Below, one piece after another: positions 7,799-16,784 of a DNA stretch of 64,000 nucleotides. The notes under the pieces are model-generated. The model had not been told where the DNA came from. It did no database searches and saw only the letters and a program-made list of their open reading frames with translations. Source of the stretch: Cupriavidus sp. BIS7 (GTDB lineage: Bacteria; Pseudomonadota; Gammaproteobacteria; Burkholderiales; Burkholderiaceae); the NCBI RefSeq assembly GCF_000292345.1, contig NZ_ALOU01000038.1, positions 1 through 64,000 on the forward strand. The letters run 5' to 3'. Every line of letters starts with the position of its first letter. Within the stretch, counting starts at the first letter, position 1. Both the position numbers and the translations under genes were made by a program.

Positions 7799-8854
7799 CT
7801 AGTGCGAATGACGGTGGTGCACGTCCGGATAATGCGGATGCTTGTGCACCATGACCTCATGCTGATGCCAATGCCGGTGCGGCTCCTTGCCATCCCACGG
7901 AAAATCGTGCGTGTGCTGGTGATGCGCGTCGTGCCGGTGCGAATGGCTGTGCGCGAGCGGTTCATGCGTGTGCTCGTGCTCGTGCCGCTCGCGCAGATGC
8001 AGCCAGACACCCACCCCCATCAGCAGCCCGGCGAGCCAGAACACTAGCCCCGGCATTTCCGGCCACAGGATCAGCGAAATCAGCACGCCAAACAGCGGGG
8101 CGATAGAGAAGTACGCGCCTGTGCGCGCGGTGCCAAGCACGCGCAGGCCCACCACGAACAGCACCAGGCTGATGCCGTAGCCCGCGAAGCCAATCAGCAT
8201 TGCGCTGGCGATGGCCGGCACCGACGGCGCCGCCGCGCCGTACGCCAGCGCCAGGCCGGTGTTGCAAACCCCGGCCACAAGCCCCTTCAGGCAGGCAATC
8301 AGCAGCGCGTCGTTGCTGGACACGTTGCGGGTCAGGTTGTTGTCGATGGCCCAGCACAGGCATGCGCCGACGATCAGCAACGCGCCGCCCGACATCCGCA
8401 TGCTGCCCGGCTGCCACGACAGCAGCAGCCCGCCAACGACGATCACGATCATGCCCAGCACGATCTGACGGTCGGTGTTTTCCTTGAACACCAGCCACGC
8501 AATCAGCGCGGTGAACACGCCTTCCACATTGAGCAGCAGCGACGCCGACGCCGCGCTCGTCGAGGCCAGGCCGCTCATCAACAGTGCCGGACCTGCCACG
8601 CCGCCAGCGACGATGGCGCCGGCCAGCCACGGCAGTTCGGCGCGCGGAATTCGGGTATCACCGTGCTCCGGTCCCGCACGAAACCACGTGTTGCGGACCA
8701 GCAGCACCAGCCCAAGCCCGATGCCACTGCCCAGATAGAGAAGCCCCGCCAGCAGCAGCGGAGACACCGCGCCAATCAGTGCCTTGGCAAGCGGCGTGCT
8801 GGCGCCGAACAGCAGCGCCGCCAGCAGTGCGGGGGAAGCCGTACGAATCGACAT
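7799..8854 (-). CDS. EamA/DMT-superfamily exporter with a histidine-rich C-terminal tail
   Basis: This 351-residue membrane protein has two EamA repeats of five hydrophobic segments each (residues about 1-140 and 150-295), typical of drug/metabolite exporters. After the last segment comes a cytosolic tail of about 55 residues in which roughly every third residue is histidine (HEHEHTHEP, HSHSHRHDAHHQHTHD, HYPDVHHRHSH). Such tails bind Ni, Co, Zn or Cu in other proteins. The tail could be a metal sensor or buffer, or reflect export of a metal chelate. The start was placed where the first membrane segment begins; longer frames add a non-hydrophobic leader. It is divergent from the porin gene. 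Confidence 0.82.
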   Translation of the reverse strand: MSIRTASPALLAALLFGASTPLAKALIGAVSPLLLAGLLYLGSGIGLGLVLLVRNTWFRAGPEHGDTRIPRAELPWLAGAIVAGGVAGPALLMSGLASTSAASASLLLNVEGVFTALIAWLVFKENTDRQIVLGMIVIVVGGLLLSWQPGSMRMSGGALLIVGACLCWAIDNNLTRNVSSNDALLIACLKGLVAGVCNTGLALAYGAAAPSVPAIASAMLIGFAGYGISLVLFVVGLRVLGTARTGAYFSIAPLFGVLISLILWPEMPGLVFWLAGLLMGVGVWLHLRERHEHEHTHEPLAHSHSHRHDAHHQHTHDFPWDGKEPHRHWHQHEVMVHKHPHYPDVHHRHSH

Positions 8855-9130
8855 GACGCGAATCCGGAATGCGTTTCGGAGATCGTTATTGTCGCGCTGC
8901 AACGCTCGCGCGTCACGGCATGAATCGGCCATCCACCAGCACTGCAGTCTCGTCGCCAGCACACAACATCAGTAATTCCCCGGGGGATTCGCACCTCGGC
9001 AGGAAAGCCGGATGAAGGCTTCGCCCCACTACGATCCAACGGACTGCCCACAGACGGACCTGCCATCGCAAATCCCGCCCGCGGACAGCACGACCGCACC
9101 CACAACAAAGCAGAGCCCGAGGAGAAAATC

Positions 9131-10255
9131 TTGAAGAGCAAGTACACAGCGCTGGCACTGGCCGTCGGCGCCGCCTGCGCCGGCCAGGCGCACGCCCAAT
9201 CCACCGTCACGCTGTACGGCCTGATCGACTCGACCCTGAGCACGATCAGCAACGCCGATGCCCAGGGCCACCGCCTGACGGGCTATCACCAACCCGCATG
9301 GTTCAGCGGCAACCGCTGGGGCCTGACCGGCTCCGAGGATATCGGTGCCCATACGTCAGTCATCTTCAGGCTCGAAAGCGAATTCCAGAGCTATGACGGG
9401 GCGATGGACACCCCGGGCGTGCTGTTCAACCGCGACGCCTGGGTCGGCATCGCCAACGACACCGTCGGCAAGATCACGTTTGGCCGCCAGAACGCCATCG
9501 CGCGTGACCCCATCGCGTCCGCCATCTATTCCGATCCCTATACCTCGGCCGTGCTGACCACGGAGGAAGGCGGCTATACCAACAACAACAACTTCAAGCA
9601 GCTCGTCTTCTACGCGGGCAGCGCCACCGGCACGCGCATGAACAACGGCGTGGTGTGGAAGAAAATCTGGGACAACGGCCTGGTTGCGGGTGCCGGCTAC
9701 CAGTTCGGCGAAGTGCCGGGCAACCCGTCGACCGGCACCACAGAAAGCGTGACGCTGGGCTACAACGGCAGCAACTTCCACCTGTCCAGCTTTTACACCC
9801 AGGCCAAGATCGGCGAACAGTGGCACCGCGCGTATTCGGCTGGCGGCAACTACATCTGGGGCATCGTGCGTGCCAACGCCGGCTACTACCACTACACGGC
9901 CGACCAGGGCGCGCTGGGCACGCGCCGGGACGATGCCTACACGGTGTCGTTCAAGATCGCGCCGAAGGGTGCGTTCGACTACGCCATCGGCTACCAGATG
10001 ATGAAGGCCGGGAATGCCGCGCTCAACGCCGACGGCTTCACGCTGAATGCGTTCACGAACACGTCGGCGTCCACCGCCACGGACAGCGGCCGCAAGAACA
10101 CGGTCTACGGCTCGATCTTCTATCACTTCTCCAAGCGCACCGAGGTCTACCTGGCGGCCGACTACATGTTCCTGCAGCACGGCTACCACGCTTCGCAGTC
10201 CAACGGCTTCGCGCACCAGAGCGAGTTCGCGGTCGGCATGCGCACCCGCTTCTGA
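9131..10255 (+). CDS. Gram-negative trimeric porin (betaproteobacterial OmpC/Omp32 type)
   Basis: The 374-residue outer-membrane protein begins with a signal peptide cleaved after AHA at residue 22. The mature protein then starts QSTVTLYGLIDSTLS, the first beta strand of this porin family, and the chain ends in TRF with the terminal aromatic residue needed for barrel assembly. The start codon is TTG: GAGGAG lies six bases upstream, the signal peptide begins there, and no ATG fits. It should form a diffusion channel for small anions and nutrients. An intrinsic terminator follows at 10312-10335. No transport partner is adjacent except the divergent DMT exporter. Confidence 0.92.
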   Translation: MKSKYTALALAVGAACAGQAHAQSTVTLYGLIDSTLSTISNADAQGHRLTGYHQPAWFSGNRWGLTGSEDIGAHTSVIFRLESEFQSYDGAMDTPGVLFNRDAWVGIANDTVGKITFGRQNAIARDPIASAIYSDPYTSAVLTTEEGGYTNNNNFKQLVFYAGSATGTRMNNGVVWKKIWDNGLVAGAGYQFGEVPGNPSTGTTESVTLGYNGSNFHLSSFYTQAKIGEQWHRAYSAGGNYIWGIVRANAGYYHYTADQGALGTRRDDAYTVSFKIAPKGAFDYAIGYQMMKAGNAALNADGFTLNAFTNTSASTATDSGRKNTVYGSIFYHFSKRTEVYLAADYMFLQHGYHASQSNGFAHQSEFAVGMRTRF

Positions 10256-10311
10256 TCCGACGGCGGCACACGCCGCCTCATGTTTCGGTGCTTCCTTGTC
10301 TTTCCTTGTCC

Positions 10312-10335
10312 CCGGCCCAAAAGGCCGGTTTTTTT
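10312..10335 (+). terminator. Rho-independent terminator of the porin gene
   Basis: The stem CCGGCC/GGCCGG has a CAAAA loop and is followed by a run of T. It lies 57 nt after the porin stop codon. Confidence 0.88.
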
Positions 10336-10358
10336 ATGCGCGGCGCGCCGAAACGCCG

Positions 10359-11051
10359 CTACAGCCAGCGCCAGATGCCCGCCGCCATCCCACTGAGCGG
10401 CATATGCGCCCATGTCGCCACGAGCCAGACCACCAGGCCGCCCAGCAGTGCGTGCAGGCCGAACCCGCCCAGCCGCGCGCGCCCGGCGATGATCGCGGCG
10501 AACGGCAGATAGCTCGTCTTCGATTCCCACGCGCGCCAGCGTTCCGGCAGCAGTTGCTCCTTCTTGCGGTCCTGCAATGCGGCGCCGACAAGCGCCAGAA
10601 CGACAAGCGCCGACGCAAGCACGATGCTCTTGGCTACCGGGTACACCGCGATATGGCACAGACCCCAGAGCGCGAACGCCCACATCATCGGATGCCGCGT
10701 CACCGCAAACACGCCCAGTGCCGCTTCTGGCAACGGGCCGGGTCGGCCGGCGGAAACAAGCGCAGGATTGCGAACCAGGGAGCCCATGAAAAGGATCGAT
10801 GCGATCAACATGACCACGGTCACGATCGCCCAGATACCTTCCCCTACCGGCCATAGCGGCGCCGAAAGCGGTGCGCGGCCGTAGGCTCTGACCATCCAGA
10901 CGAACGTTACAAGCGCAACTAGCGAATACACACCCTGGAATGGTCTTTCACCAATCGCGCGGACCAGCGGTGCGCGAAGCGGGTGGGACAAGAGAAAGTG
11001 GCTGCCCACGAAGGCGGCCGCGGCCACTGCAACTGTGTAGGTGCTTCCCAT
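10359..11051 (-). CDS. NnrU family membrane protein
   Basis: This 230-residue protein has about six hydrophobic segments and the conserved stretch VTRHPMMWAFALWGLCHI, typical of the NnrU/isoprenylcysteine-methyltransferase-like membrane family. NnrU is linked to nitric oxide and nitrite reduction in some denitrifiers, but many homologues occur without those genes and the activity is unknown. No denitrification genes are adjacent. The ATG at 11051 begins the first membrane segment. The frame is open further upstream, but that part crosses the terminator of the preceding operon and is unlikely to be translated. Confidence 0.8.
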   Translation of the reverse strand: MGSTYTVAVAAAAFVGSHFLLSHPLRAPLVRAIGERPFQGVYSLVALVTFVWMVRAYGRAPLSAPLWPVGEGIWAIVTVVMLIASILFMGSLVRNPALVSAGRPGPLPEAALGVFAVTRHPMMWAFALWGLCHIAVYPVAKSIVLASALVVLALVGAALQDRKKEQLLPERWRAWESKTSYLPFAAIIAGRARLGGFGLHALLGGLVVWLVATWAHMPLSGMAAGIWRWL

Positions 11052-11103
11052 TGGTACGGCTCCCCAGTCAAGTCGACCCGGCGATCTTATCCCAGTTGCA
11101 ACG

Positions 11104-11140
11104 AAAAAAATCCCACGCCTGCAGCCACGGGCGTGGGAAA
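11104..11140 (-). terminator. Rho-independent terminator of the SsuABC-like operon
   Basis: Read on the minus strand, CCCACGCC pairs with GGCGTGGG around a 10-nt loop and is followed by ATTTTTTT. It lies about 90 nt after the permease stop codon and separates that operon from the NnrU gene. Confidence 0.85.
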
Positions 11141-11224
11141 TTGAAACAGAGGTGGAGATGAAAGTGAAAACGAAAGCGGAGACGACCGGAATGCGTTTTA
11201 GAGCATGTCTGCGTGGCAGGCGCC

Positions 11225-12076
11225 TCAGCCTAGCGGGTTCGGCCTCCACTTGAGCAGACGCTTCTCCAGGCTGGTCAGCAGATAGTCCGCGGCAAGCGCC
11301 ACCACGGCCAGCACGATCATCGCCGCGAACACGCCGCTGGCGTTGAACGCGCCCTGTGCCGTGGCAATCAGCAGCCCGATGCCCTGCTTGGAGCCGAGGA
11401 ATTCACCGACCACCGCACCCACCAGCGCAAAGCCAAAGCTCACATGCAGGCTGGCCAGGATCCAGCTCAGGGCCGACGGCACCACCACCGAGAACGTAAG
11501 CTGCCGCTTCGACGCACCGAGGATCTGCGCATTGGCGATCAGGTAGCGGTCGGCCTCGCGCACGCCCTGGAACGCATTGCCGAACACGACGAAGAACACC
11601 ATCACCACCGCCAGCGCCACCTTCGACGCCATGCCCAGGCCAAGCGCAATGACGAAGATCGATCCAAGCACCACGCGCGGAATCGAGTTGGCAATCTGGA
11701 TATAGATGCTGAACACATCGGCCAGCAGCTTGTTGCGCCCCAGCACGATGCCGCACAGCACGCCAGCCACCGAGCCGATCAGGAAGCCCAGCCCGGTTTC
11801 TTCCAGCGTGACCCACACCTGGGTCAGCAGCGGCCCTTGCGAGGTGCCGTTCACGAACCAGTCCTGGATCTGGTCAACGATCAGCGATGGCATCGAGAAG
11901 AAGAACGGGTCGATCCACTGCAGCCGTCCGGCCAGTTCCCAGCCGCCCAGCACCACCACCAGCAGCATGATGCGCAGCGTGAAGATCACCCAGTAGCGGC
12001 GGCGCGCGCGCGCCTTGGCTTCCGCCTCGAAGGCCGCGTCTTGCGCGGCAAATGCGATATTCGCGTCCATGGTCAT
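11225..12076 (-). CDS. ABC transporter permease, SsuC/TauC/NrtB type
   Basis: The 283-residue inner-membrane protein has about six hydrophobic segments and the BPD_transp_1 loop near its C-terminal half (VVPSALSWILASLHVSFGFALVG). This is the family that moves sulfonates, taurine, nitrate or aromatic and thiamine-related compounds. It is the third gene of a binding protein-ATPase-permease operon, 10 nt after the ATPase stop. Two in-frame ATGs, at 12076 and 12070, are possible, and neither has a strong ribosome-binding site, so coupling to the ATPase is likely. Substrate unknown. Confidence 0.88.
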   Translation of the reverse strand: MTMDANIAFAAQDAAFEAEAKARARRRYWVIFTLRIMLLVVVLGGWELAGRLQWIDPFFFSMPSLIVDQIQDWFVNGTSQGPLLTQVWVTLEETGLGFLIGSVAGVLCGIVLGRNKLLADVFSIYIQIANSIPRVVLGSIFVIALGLGMASKVALAVVMVFFVVFGNAFQGVREADRYLIANAQILGASKRQLTFSVVVPSALSWILASLHVSFGFALVGAVVGEFLGSKQGIGLLIATAQGAFNASGVFAAMIVLAVVALAADYLLTSLEKRLLKWRPNPLG

Positions 12077-12086
12077 GTTGTTGGCG

Positions 12087-12884
12087 TCAGTCAATGTGGA
12101 CCTCTTCGCGCAGGTCCGCCCAGATTTCCCGTGAAAGCTCCACGAAGCGTTTGTCATAGCGGATCTCGGAGGTCACGCGCGGGCGCGGCAGGTCGATCTC
12201 GTAGACCCGCTTGAGCGTGGCCGGGCGCGCTGTCAGCACCAGCACGCGGTCCGCCATCGCAATCGCCTCTTCCAGATCGTGCGTGACGAAGACCACTGAG
12301 CCCGCGGTCTGGGACCACAGCTGCAGCAGCTCGTCCTGCATCAGCGTGCGCGTCTGCATGTCGAGCGCGCTGAACGGCTCGTCCATCAGCAGGATCTGCG
12401 GGTTGTTGATAAAGGTCTGCGCCAGCGCCACGCGCTTGCGCATGCCACCCGAAAGCTGGTGCGGATAGTGATTGGCGAACTTCGCCAGCCCCACCTTGCG
12501 AATCCACTGCTCGGCCAGGTCGTACGCGGCGTCACGCGCGCTGCCACGAAACAGCGGGCCCGCCGCCACGTTGTGCAGCACCGTGCGCCACGGGAACACG
12601 GCATCGGCCTGGAACACGAAGCCGATGCGCGGATCGATTCCGCTGACGCGCTTGCCCATCACACGTACTTCGCCGGAACTGGGGCGCAGCAGCCCGGTGA
12701 TCATGCTCAGCGTGGTGGACTTGCCGCAGCCGGTCGGTCCGACGATCGCCACGAACTCGCCGTTGCCGACGGTCATCGAAAAGTCGCGCAAGGCGACCGT
12801 GGCGGAGCCGTCCGGTGCGATAAAGCGACAGGAGACGCGATCGAACTCGATGGCCGGCGTGTCCTGCAATACTGGTTCAGTCAT
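12087..12884 (-). CDS. ABC transporter ATPase, SsuB/TauB/NrtD type
   Basis: The 265-residue cytosolic subunit powers import. Walker A (GPTGCGKSTT) is near residue 53, the Q-loop FQADAVFPW near 96, the signature LSGGMRKR near 150, Walker B LLMDEPFSALD near 172 and the switch histidine in VFVTHDLEEA near 205. The start at 12884 was chosen over an upstream codon because TEPVLQDTPAIEF is the usual short lead to the first strand. It lies between the binding protein and permease genes of the same operon. Confidence 0.9.
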   Translation of the reverse strand: MTEPVLQDTPAIEFDRVSCRFIAPDGSATVALRDFSMTVGNGEFVAIVGPTGCGKSTTLSMITGLLRPSSGEVRVMGKRVSGIDPRIGFVFQADAVFPWRTVLHNVAAGPLFRGSARDAAYDLAEQWIRKVGLAKFANHYPHQLSGGMRKRVALAQTFINNPQILLMDEPFSALDMQTRTLMQDELLQLWSQTAGSVVFVTHDLEEAIAMADRVLVLTARPATLKRVYEIDLPRPRVTSEIRYDKRFVELSREIWADLREEVHID

Positions 12885-12959
12885 GAAGAAATCCTTGTGG
12901 CCGGCCCTCACCGGCTACGCAATCGTGGGTATGGCAATGACAGTGCCGGTGGCGATGGC

Positions 12960-13970
12960 CTACTTGATCTGGTCGACAAACGCGTTGGTATAGGTGCGGC
13001 TCAGCTCGATGTGCTTGCCCTTGACCGTTGGGTCGAACGAGGCCAGCACCTTCAGAACAGTCTCCGGGCCGCCCGCCGGCATCTTTCCGTCGGCTGTGAA
13101 CATGGGCATCGACGACGCCAGCGCCTTGACGTACAAGTCGCGGTTGTTGCCGTAGTAGTCCTTGGGCATCTTTTGCGCGATCTCATCGGCGGAATGGGTC
13201 TTCATGTAGTGCAGCGTTTTGACGAAGGCCCGTGCCAGCTTCTGCACCTGGTCCTTGTGGCTATCGACCCACGCCCGCTGCATGTAGAGGCTAGACGCCG
13301 GATAGAGCCCACCCAGTGCCTGTGTGGTGCCCTCCGCGGTGCGCAGATCCACCAGCACCTGCGCCTCGCCGGTCTTCAGCAACTGGGAGACGGTGGGTTC
13401 GGTGGTCATGCCCGCATCGATGCGGCCCTGGCGGATCGCGGCGATGAACGTGGTGTCCGCGCCGACCGGCAGCACCGTGAACTGGCTCGATGCCACGCCC
13501 GCTCGGAATGCCAGGTACTGCGTCAGGAAGTTGGTGGACGATCCGAGCCCGGTCACGCCAAGCGTCTTGCCCTTGATGTCGGCCATGCTTTTGATCTGGC
13601 CTGCAGACCGCGTGGCCACCATCTCCACCTCGCCCGGTACCTGACCGAGCACGACCACGGCTTCGACTTCCTTGCCCTTGCTCTGCAGGTCGATGGTGTG
13701 GTCATAGAAACCCACCACGCCCTGCACGGCGCCGGCCAGAAGCTCGTTCTCCGCATCGACGCCGGCCGGCTGCGACTGGATCTCGACGTCCAACCCTTCC
13801 TCCTTGAAATAGCCGAGCTGTTCGGTCAGCTTGGCTGGCAGGTAGATGATCTTGGTTGCGCCACCGACCATGATCGTGAGCTTGCCGCTGCCATCCGCTG
13901 CAAGTGCAGTACCAGACACCGCCATCAAGGACAGCACGGCGACCAGCGCTTGGGTCCGCAAGAGTTTCAT
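12960..13970 (-). CDS. ABC transporter periplasmic binding protein, NMT1/THI5 (SsuA/TauA-like)
   Basis: The 336-residue protein has a signal peptide ending at ALA-ADGSGK and a type II binding fold of the NMT1/THI5 group (GGATKIIYLPAKLTEQLGYFKEEGLDVEI, then LGVTGLGSSTNF). Relatives bind sulfonates, taurine, nitrate, riboflavin, pyrimidine precursors or aromatic acids, so the ligand is open. GGAGACAGGC precedes the ATG. It leads the operon with the ATPase and permease and is divergent from the two-component system, which may control it. The binding protein and regulator pairing recalls TctC/TctDE, although this transporter is an ABC system and not a tripartite one. Confidence 0.87.
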   Translation of the reverse strand: MKLLRTQALVAVLSLMAVSGTALAADGSGKLTIMVGGATKIIYLPAKLTEQLGYFKEEGLDVEIQSQPAGVDAENELLAGAVQGVVGFYDHTIDLQSKGKEVEAVVVLGQVPGEVEMVATRSAGQIKSMADIKGKTLGVTGLGSSTNFLTQYLAFRAGVASSQFTVLPVGADTTFIAAIRQGRIDAGMTTEPTVSQLLKTGEAQVLVDLRTAEGTTQALGGLYPASSLYMQRAWVDSHKDQVQKLARAFVKTLHYMKTHSADEIAQKMPKDYYGNNRDLYVKALASSMPMFTADGKMPAGGPETVLKVLASFDPTVKGKHIELSRTYTNAFVDQIK

Positions 13971-14168
13971 GCCTGTCTCCATCCTTTTCTGTTTTTTGAT
14001 GTGCGCCGCACAGGAACTGCACGGCGAGGGCCATTCTAGGTAGCCGAAACCTTCACCAAGCTTTCCTCGCGTCCAAGGGAAATCCCCGGTACACCGACCG
14101 GCCCTTCCGGGCGTTCACTGTGGGTCCGGAACACGTCCCCCACGTCCCCCCAGAATGCAGAGCGGTTC

Positions 14169-14837
14169 ATGAAGGTATTGCTGATCGAAGACAACGACTC
14201 GCTTGTCCACTGGCTTGTCCGGCTGCTGAAGGAAGAGCGTTTCGTGGTCGATACGGCACTTGACGGCGAAGTCGCCGACCAGTTGCTGCTGACCCAGCAG
14301 TACGACGTGGTGCTGCTCGACCTGCAGCTTCCCCGGCTGACCGGCAAGAGCGTGCTGCGCCGCCTGCGCGCGCGGCACAACAACGTGCCGGTGCTGATGC
14401 TGACCGCCAGCGGCTCCGTCGACGAAAAGGTGGAATGCCTGGGCCTGGGTGCGGACGATTACCTCGTCAAGCCGTTCGAAGTGCGAGAGCTGCTGGCGCG
14501 CATCAAGGCCCTTGCACGCCGCCAGCTTGGTGAAAAGCAGGCCGAACTCAGTTGCGGCAACCTCACTTACAACAGCGACACGCGCCAGTTCTTCGTCGAG
14601 GGGCAGTTGCTGCCGCTGCGGGTCAAGGAACACGCCACGCTGGAGATCCTGATGCAGCGCCAGGGCAAGACCGTCTCGAAGTCCGCGCTGATGGACGGCA
14701 TCTACGCCATCGAGGAAGACGCCAGCGAAGATGCCGTGGAGATCTACATCCATCGCATCCGCAAGAAGCTGGAAGGCTGCCAGGCCACCATCATGACGCT
14801 GCGCGGGCTTGGCTACCTGCTGCAGCAGAAGCAATGA
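14169..14837 (+). CDS. OmpR-family response regulator, TctD-like
   Basis: The 222-residue DNA-binding regulator has a receiver domain (residues 1-115) with acidic pocket EDND, phosphoacceptor Asp51 (VVLLDLQLPR) and Lys101 (YLVKPFE), followed by a winged-helix OmpR domain (about 125-220). The stop codon overlaps the start of the histidine kinase gene (ATGA). It is divergent from the NMT1-type ABC operon, with 198 nt between starts, so that operon is the obvious candidate target. TctD controls tricarboxylate uptake in other bacteria; the same role is not shown here. Confidence 0.9.
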   Translation: MKVLLIEDNDSLVHWLVRLLKEERFVVDTALDGEVADQLLLTQQYDVVLLDLQLPRLTGKSVLRRLRARHNNVPVLMLTASGSVDEKVECLGLGADDYLVKPFEVRELLARIKALARRQLGEKQAELSCGNLTYNSDTRQFFVEGQLLPLRVKEHATLEILMQRQGKTVSKSALMDGIYAIEEDASEDAVEIYIHRIRKKLEGCQATIMTLRGLGYLLQQKQ

Positions 14838-16213
14838 TCCACAGCCTGCGCGCCCGGCTGCTGCTTTGGCTGCTGCTGCCACTGGCGGCGTTCGTCGTCG
14901 TTACCGGCTACGCGTCATACCTGCGCGCGGTGGACACCGCCAATCGCGTGCAGGACCGCGCGCTGCAGGCTTCGGCGGAAGTCATCGCCGGTCAGGTCAA
15001 CTGGTTCGACGGCCGGCTTGTGGTGCATGTGCCCCCGGCAGCCTTGTCGCTGTTCGATTCACCGTTCGGCGACCAGGTGTTCTACAACGTCATCGACGAC
15101 GCCGGGCGGGTCCTGGCGGGCAACCCGGGGCTGGGGCCGCCGCTTGCGGGTGCCGCCAATCCCGTGTTCTACCCCACCACGTTCCAGGGCCTGCCGGTTC
15201 GCGTGGTCCAGCTTTCGCGCCTGATGTTCACCGACGGCCATGCGTACAAGGTCATTGTGACGGTGGGACAGACGCTCAAGGGCAACCGGGACCTGGTTCG
15301 CACGTTGAGCACCCCCGCGCTGACGCGCGAGGTCGCCCTGCTGCTGCTGGCGGCGCTGCTGGCGGTGTGCGGCCTCACCGTCGAGCTGCGCCCGCTGCTG
15401 CGCGTGCGCGACGAAGTGGCCGGGCGCGATCCGATGGACCTGGAACCGGTCAGGGCCGGCGACCTGCCGCAGGAGCTGCGTCCCATCGTCGAAGCCATCA
15501 ACCAGTGCATCCAGCGGCTCAACGAACACGTACTGCGGCAGAAGCGCTTTATTGCCGATGCCGCCCACCAGATCCGCACCCCGCTGGCCATCCTCGGTAC
15601 GCAGCTGCAATACGCCACGCAGATGCAGGACGACAGCCGGCTGCGCGAGATCATCGGCTCGGCCGAGGGCAGCACGCAAACCATGACCGACCTGGTCAAC
15701 AAGCTGCTGCTGTTGTCGCAGGCAGAGGCACAGAGCGCCAGCGGCCCGGGCATGGGCCAGGCGGTGGCGGACGTGGTGCCGGCCGTAACCGCGGTACTGG
15801 AAGACCTGGTGGTGCTGGCCCAGCGCAAGCAGATCGATTTGGGCGCCGACATGCCCGCCGACAGCGTCAAGGTACGCATCAACGAGTGGATGCTCGTTGC
15901 GGTGATATCCAACCTGGTCGACAACGCCATTCGCTACACGCCGGACGGCGGCGAGGTCACGGTGGCCGTCTCCGTGGCGCAGGGCTTTGCCATGTTGTCG
16001 GTCAGCGACAACGGTCCCGGCATTCCTCCCGAGGCGCGACCCAAGGTGTTCGACCGCTTCTACCGCCACGCCCAGCCGCACCAGCAGGGCAGCGGCCTGG
16101 GCCTGGCCATCGTCAAGGAGATCGTGGTGGCGGCGCAGGGCAATATCAGGCTGTTGCCGGGCATCGACGGCAACGGTGTCACGTTTGCGGTAAGCCTGCC
16201 GCTGGCGGGCTGA
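14834..16213 (+). CDS. Sensor histidine kinase, TctE-like
   Basis: The 459-residue inner-membrane kinase has a first transmembrane segment at about 8-28, a periplasmic 2CSK_N-type sensor domain (about 35-160), a second segment at about 163-183, a dimerisation domain with His245 in ADAAHQIRTPLAIL, and an ATPase domain with N-box LVDNAIRYTPDGG and G-boxes DNGPGIP and GSGLGLAIV. It is translationally coupled to the response regulator gene. The sensor type is shared with TctE and other kinases that sense carboxylates, so the ligand may be an organic acid. Confidence 0.9.
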   Translation: MIHSLRARLLLWLLLPLAAFVVVTGYASYLRAVDTANRVQDRALQASAEVIAGQVNWFDGRLVVHVPPAALSLFDSPFGDQVFYNVIDDAGRVLAGNPGLGPPLAGAANPVFYPTTFQGLPVRVVQLSRLMFTDGHAYKVIVTVGQTLKGNRDLVRTLSTPALTREVALLLLAALLAVCGLTVELRPLLRVRDEVAGRDPMDLEPVRAGDLPQELRPIVEAINQCIQRLNEHVLRQKRFIADAAHQIRTPLAILGTQLQYATQMQDDSRLREIIGSAEGSTQTMTDLVNKLLLLSQAEAQSASGPGMGQAVADVVPAVTAVLEDLVVLAQRKQIDLGADMPADSVKVRINEWMLVAVISNLVDNAIRYTPDGGEVTVAVSVAQGFAMLSVSDNGPGIPPEARPKVFDRFYRHAQPHQQGSGLGLAIVKEIVVAAQGNIRLLPGIDGNGVTFAVSLPLAG

Positions 16214-16225
16214 AGCGGCGGCCTA

Positions 16226-16555
16226 CTAGCCGGGCAATGCGAAGCAGGTGATTGCCGGTGCGGTATCCCCGGCCGGATAGGGGCCGCGCGGGCCCGACAG
16301 CAGCCGCAGCCGCTGCGTGGCAAGCACCTCAGCTTCCACGCGCTCGTCGGTGGTAAGTGCCGGGGTCGGTACTGGCGGATAGTGCGGTGGCTCGTTCACT
16401 GCGCATTGCACCGTGCGGCCATCCCGAATCTGGACGTTGACGGTGTACACGAACTCGCGCGGCACCGCGCTGGCTGGCATCGCGGCAAGCAACGACACGC
16501 CCGCCGCGCCCGCAGCACAGAGCGCGTGAACGGTATGCAGTGCAGTGCTGTTCAT
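16226..16555 (-). CDS. Small secreted protein of unknown function
   Basis: The 109-residue product begins with a likely signal peptide (HALCAAGAAGVSLLAAMPASA) and continues REFVYTVNVQIRDGRTVQCAV. It contains two cysteines in the mature part (QCAV and TCFA), which could form a disulfide in the periplasm. The family is not recognised. It is convergent with the histidine kinase gene, 12 nt from its stop, and divergent from the transglycosylase gene. Confidence 0.55.
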   Translation of the reverse strand: MNSTALHTVHALCAAGAAGVSLLAAMPASAVPREFVYTVNVQIRDGRTVQCAVNEPPHYPPVPTPALTTDERVEAEVLATQRLRLLSGPRGPYPAGDTAPAITCFALPG

Positions 16556-16784
16556 GACTGACGATCCTTGCGGCCGGCGCCCGGATGGCCTGGCCGCCCT
16601 GCAATCAGTCTAGGCAAGAAATCCTGCCCGATACGGCAGCCAGTCGCTGCATTGCGGCACGAAAGCCAGCCTATTCTTAATTCGCGGAAAGCGATCGTTC
16701 GCGTGCCGGGGGCCCGCTCCCGGTCACGCGCGCCCCCTGACATCGCAATCCCGTTCGAGGTGATTGCCGTGCGAGGTGCGCAAA

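Noticed and set aside
16764-16784. TTG start seven codons before the transglycosylase ATG
   Set aside because: The ATG has a well-placed GAGGTG site that would lie inside the coding sequence if TTG were used.
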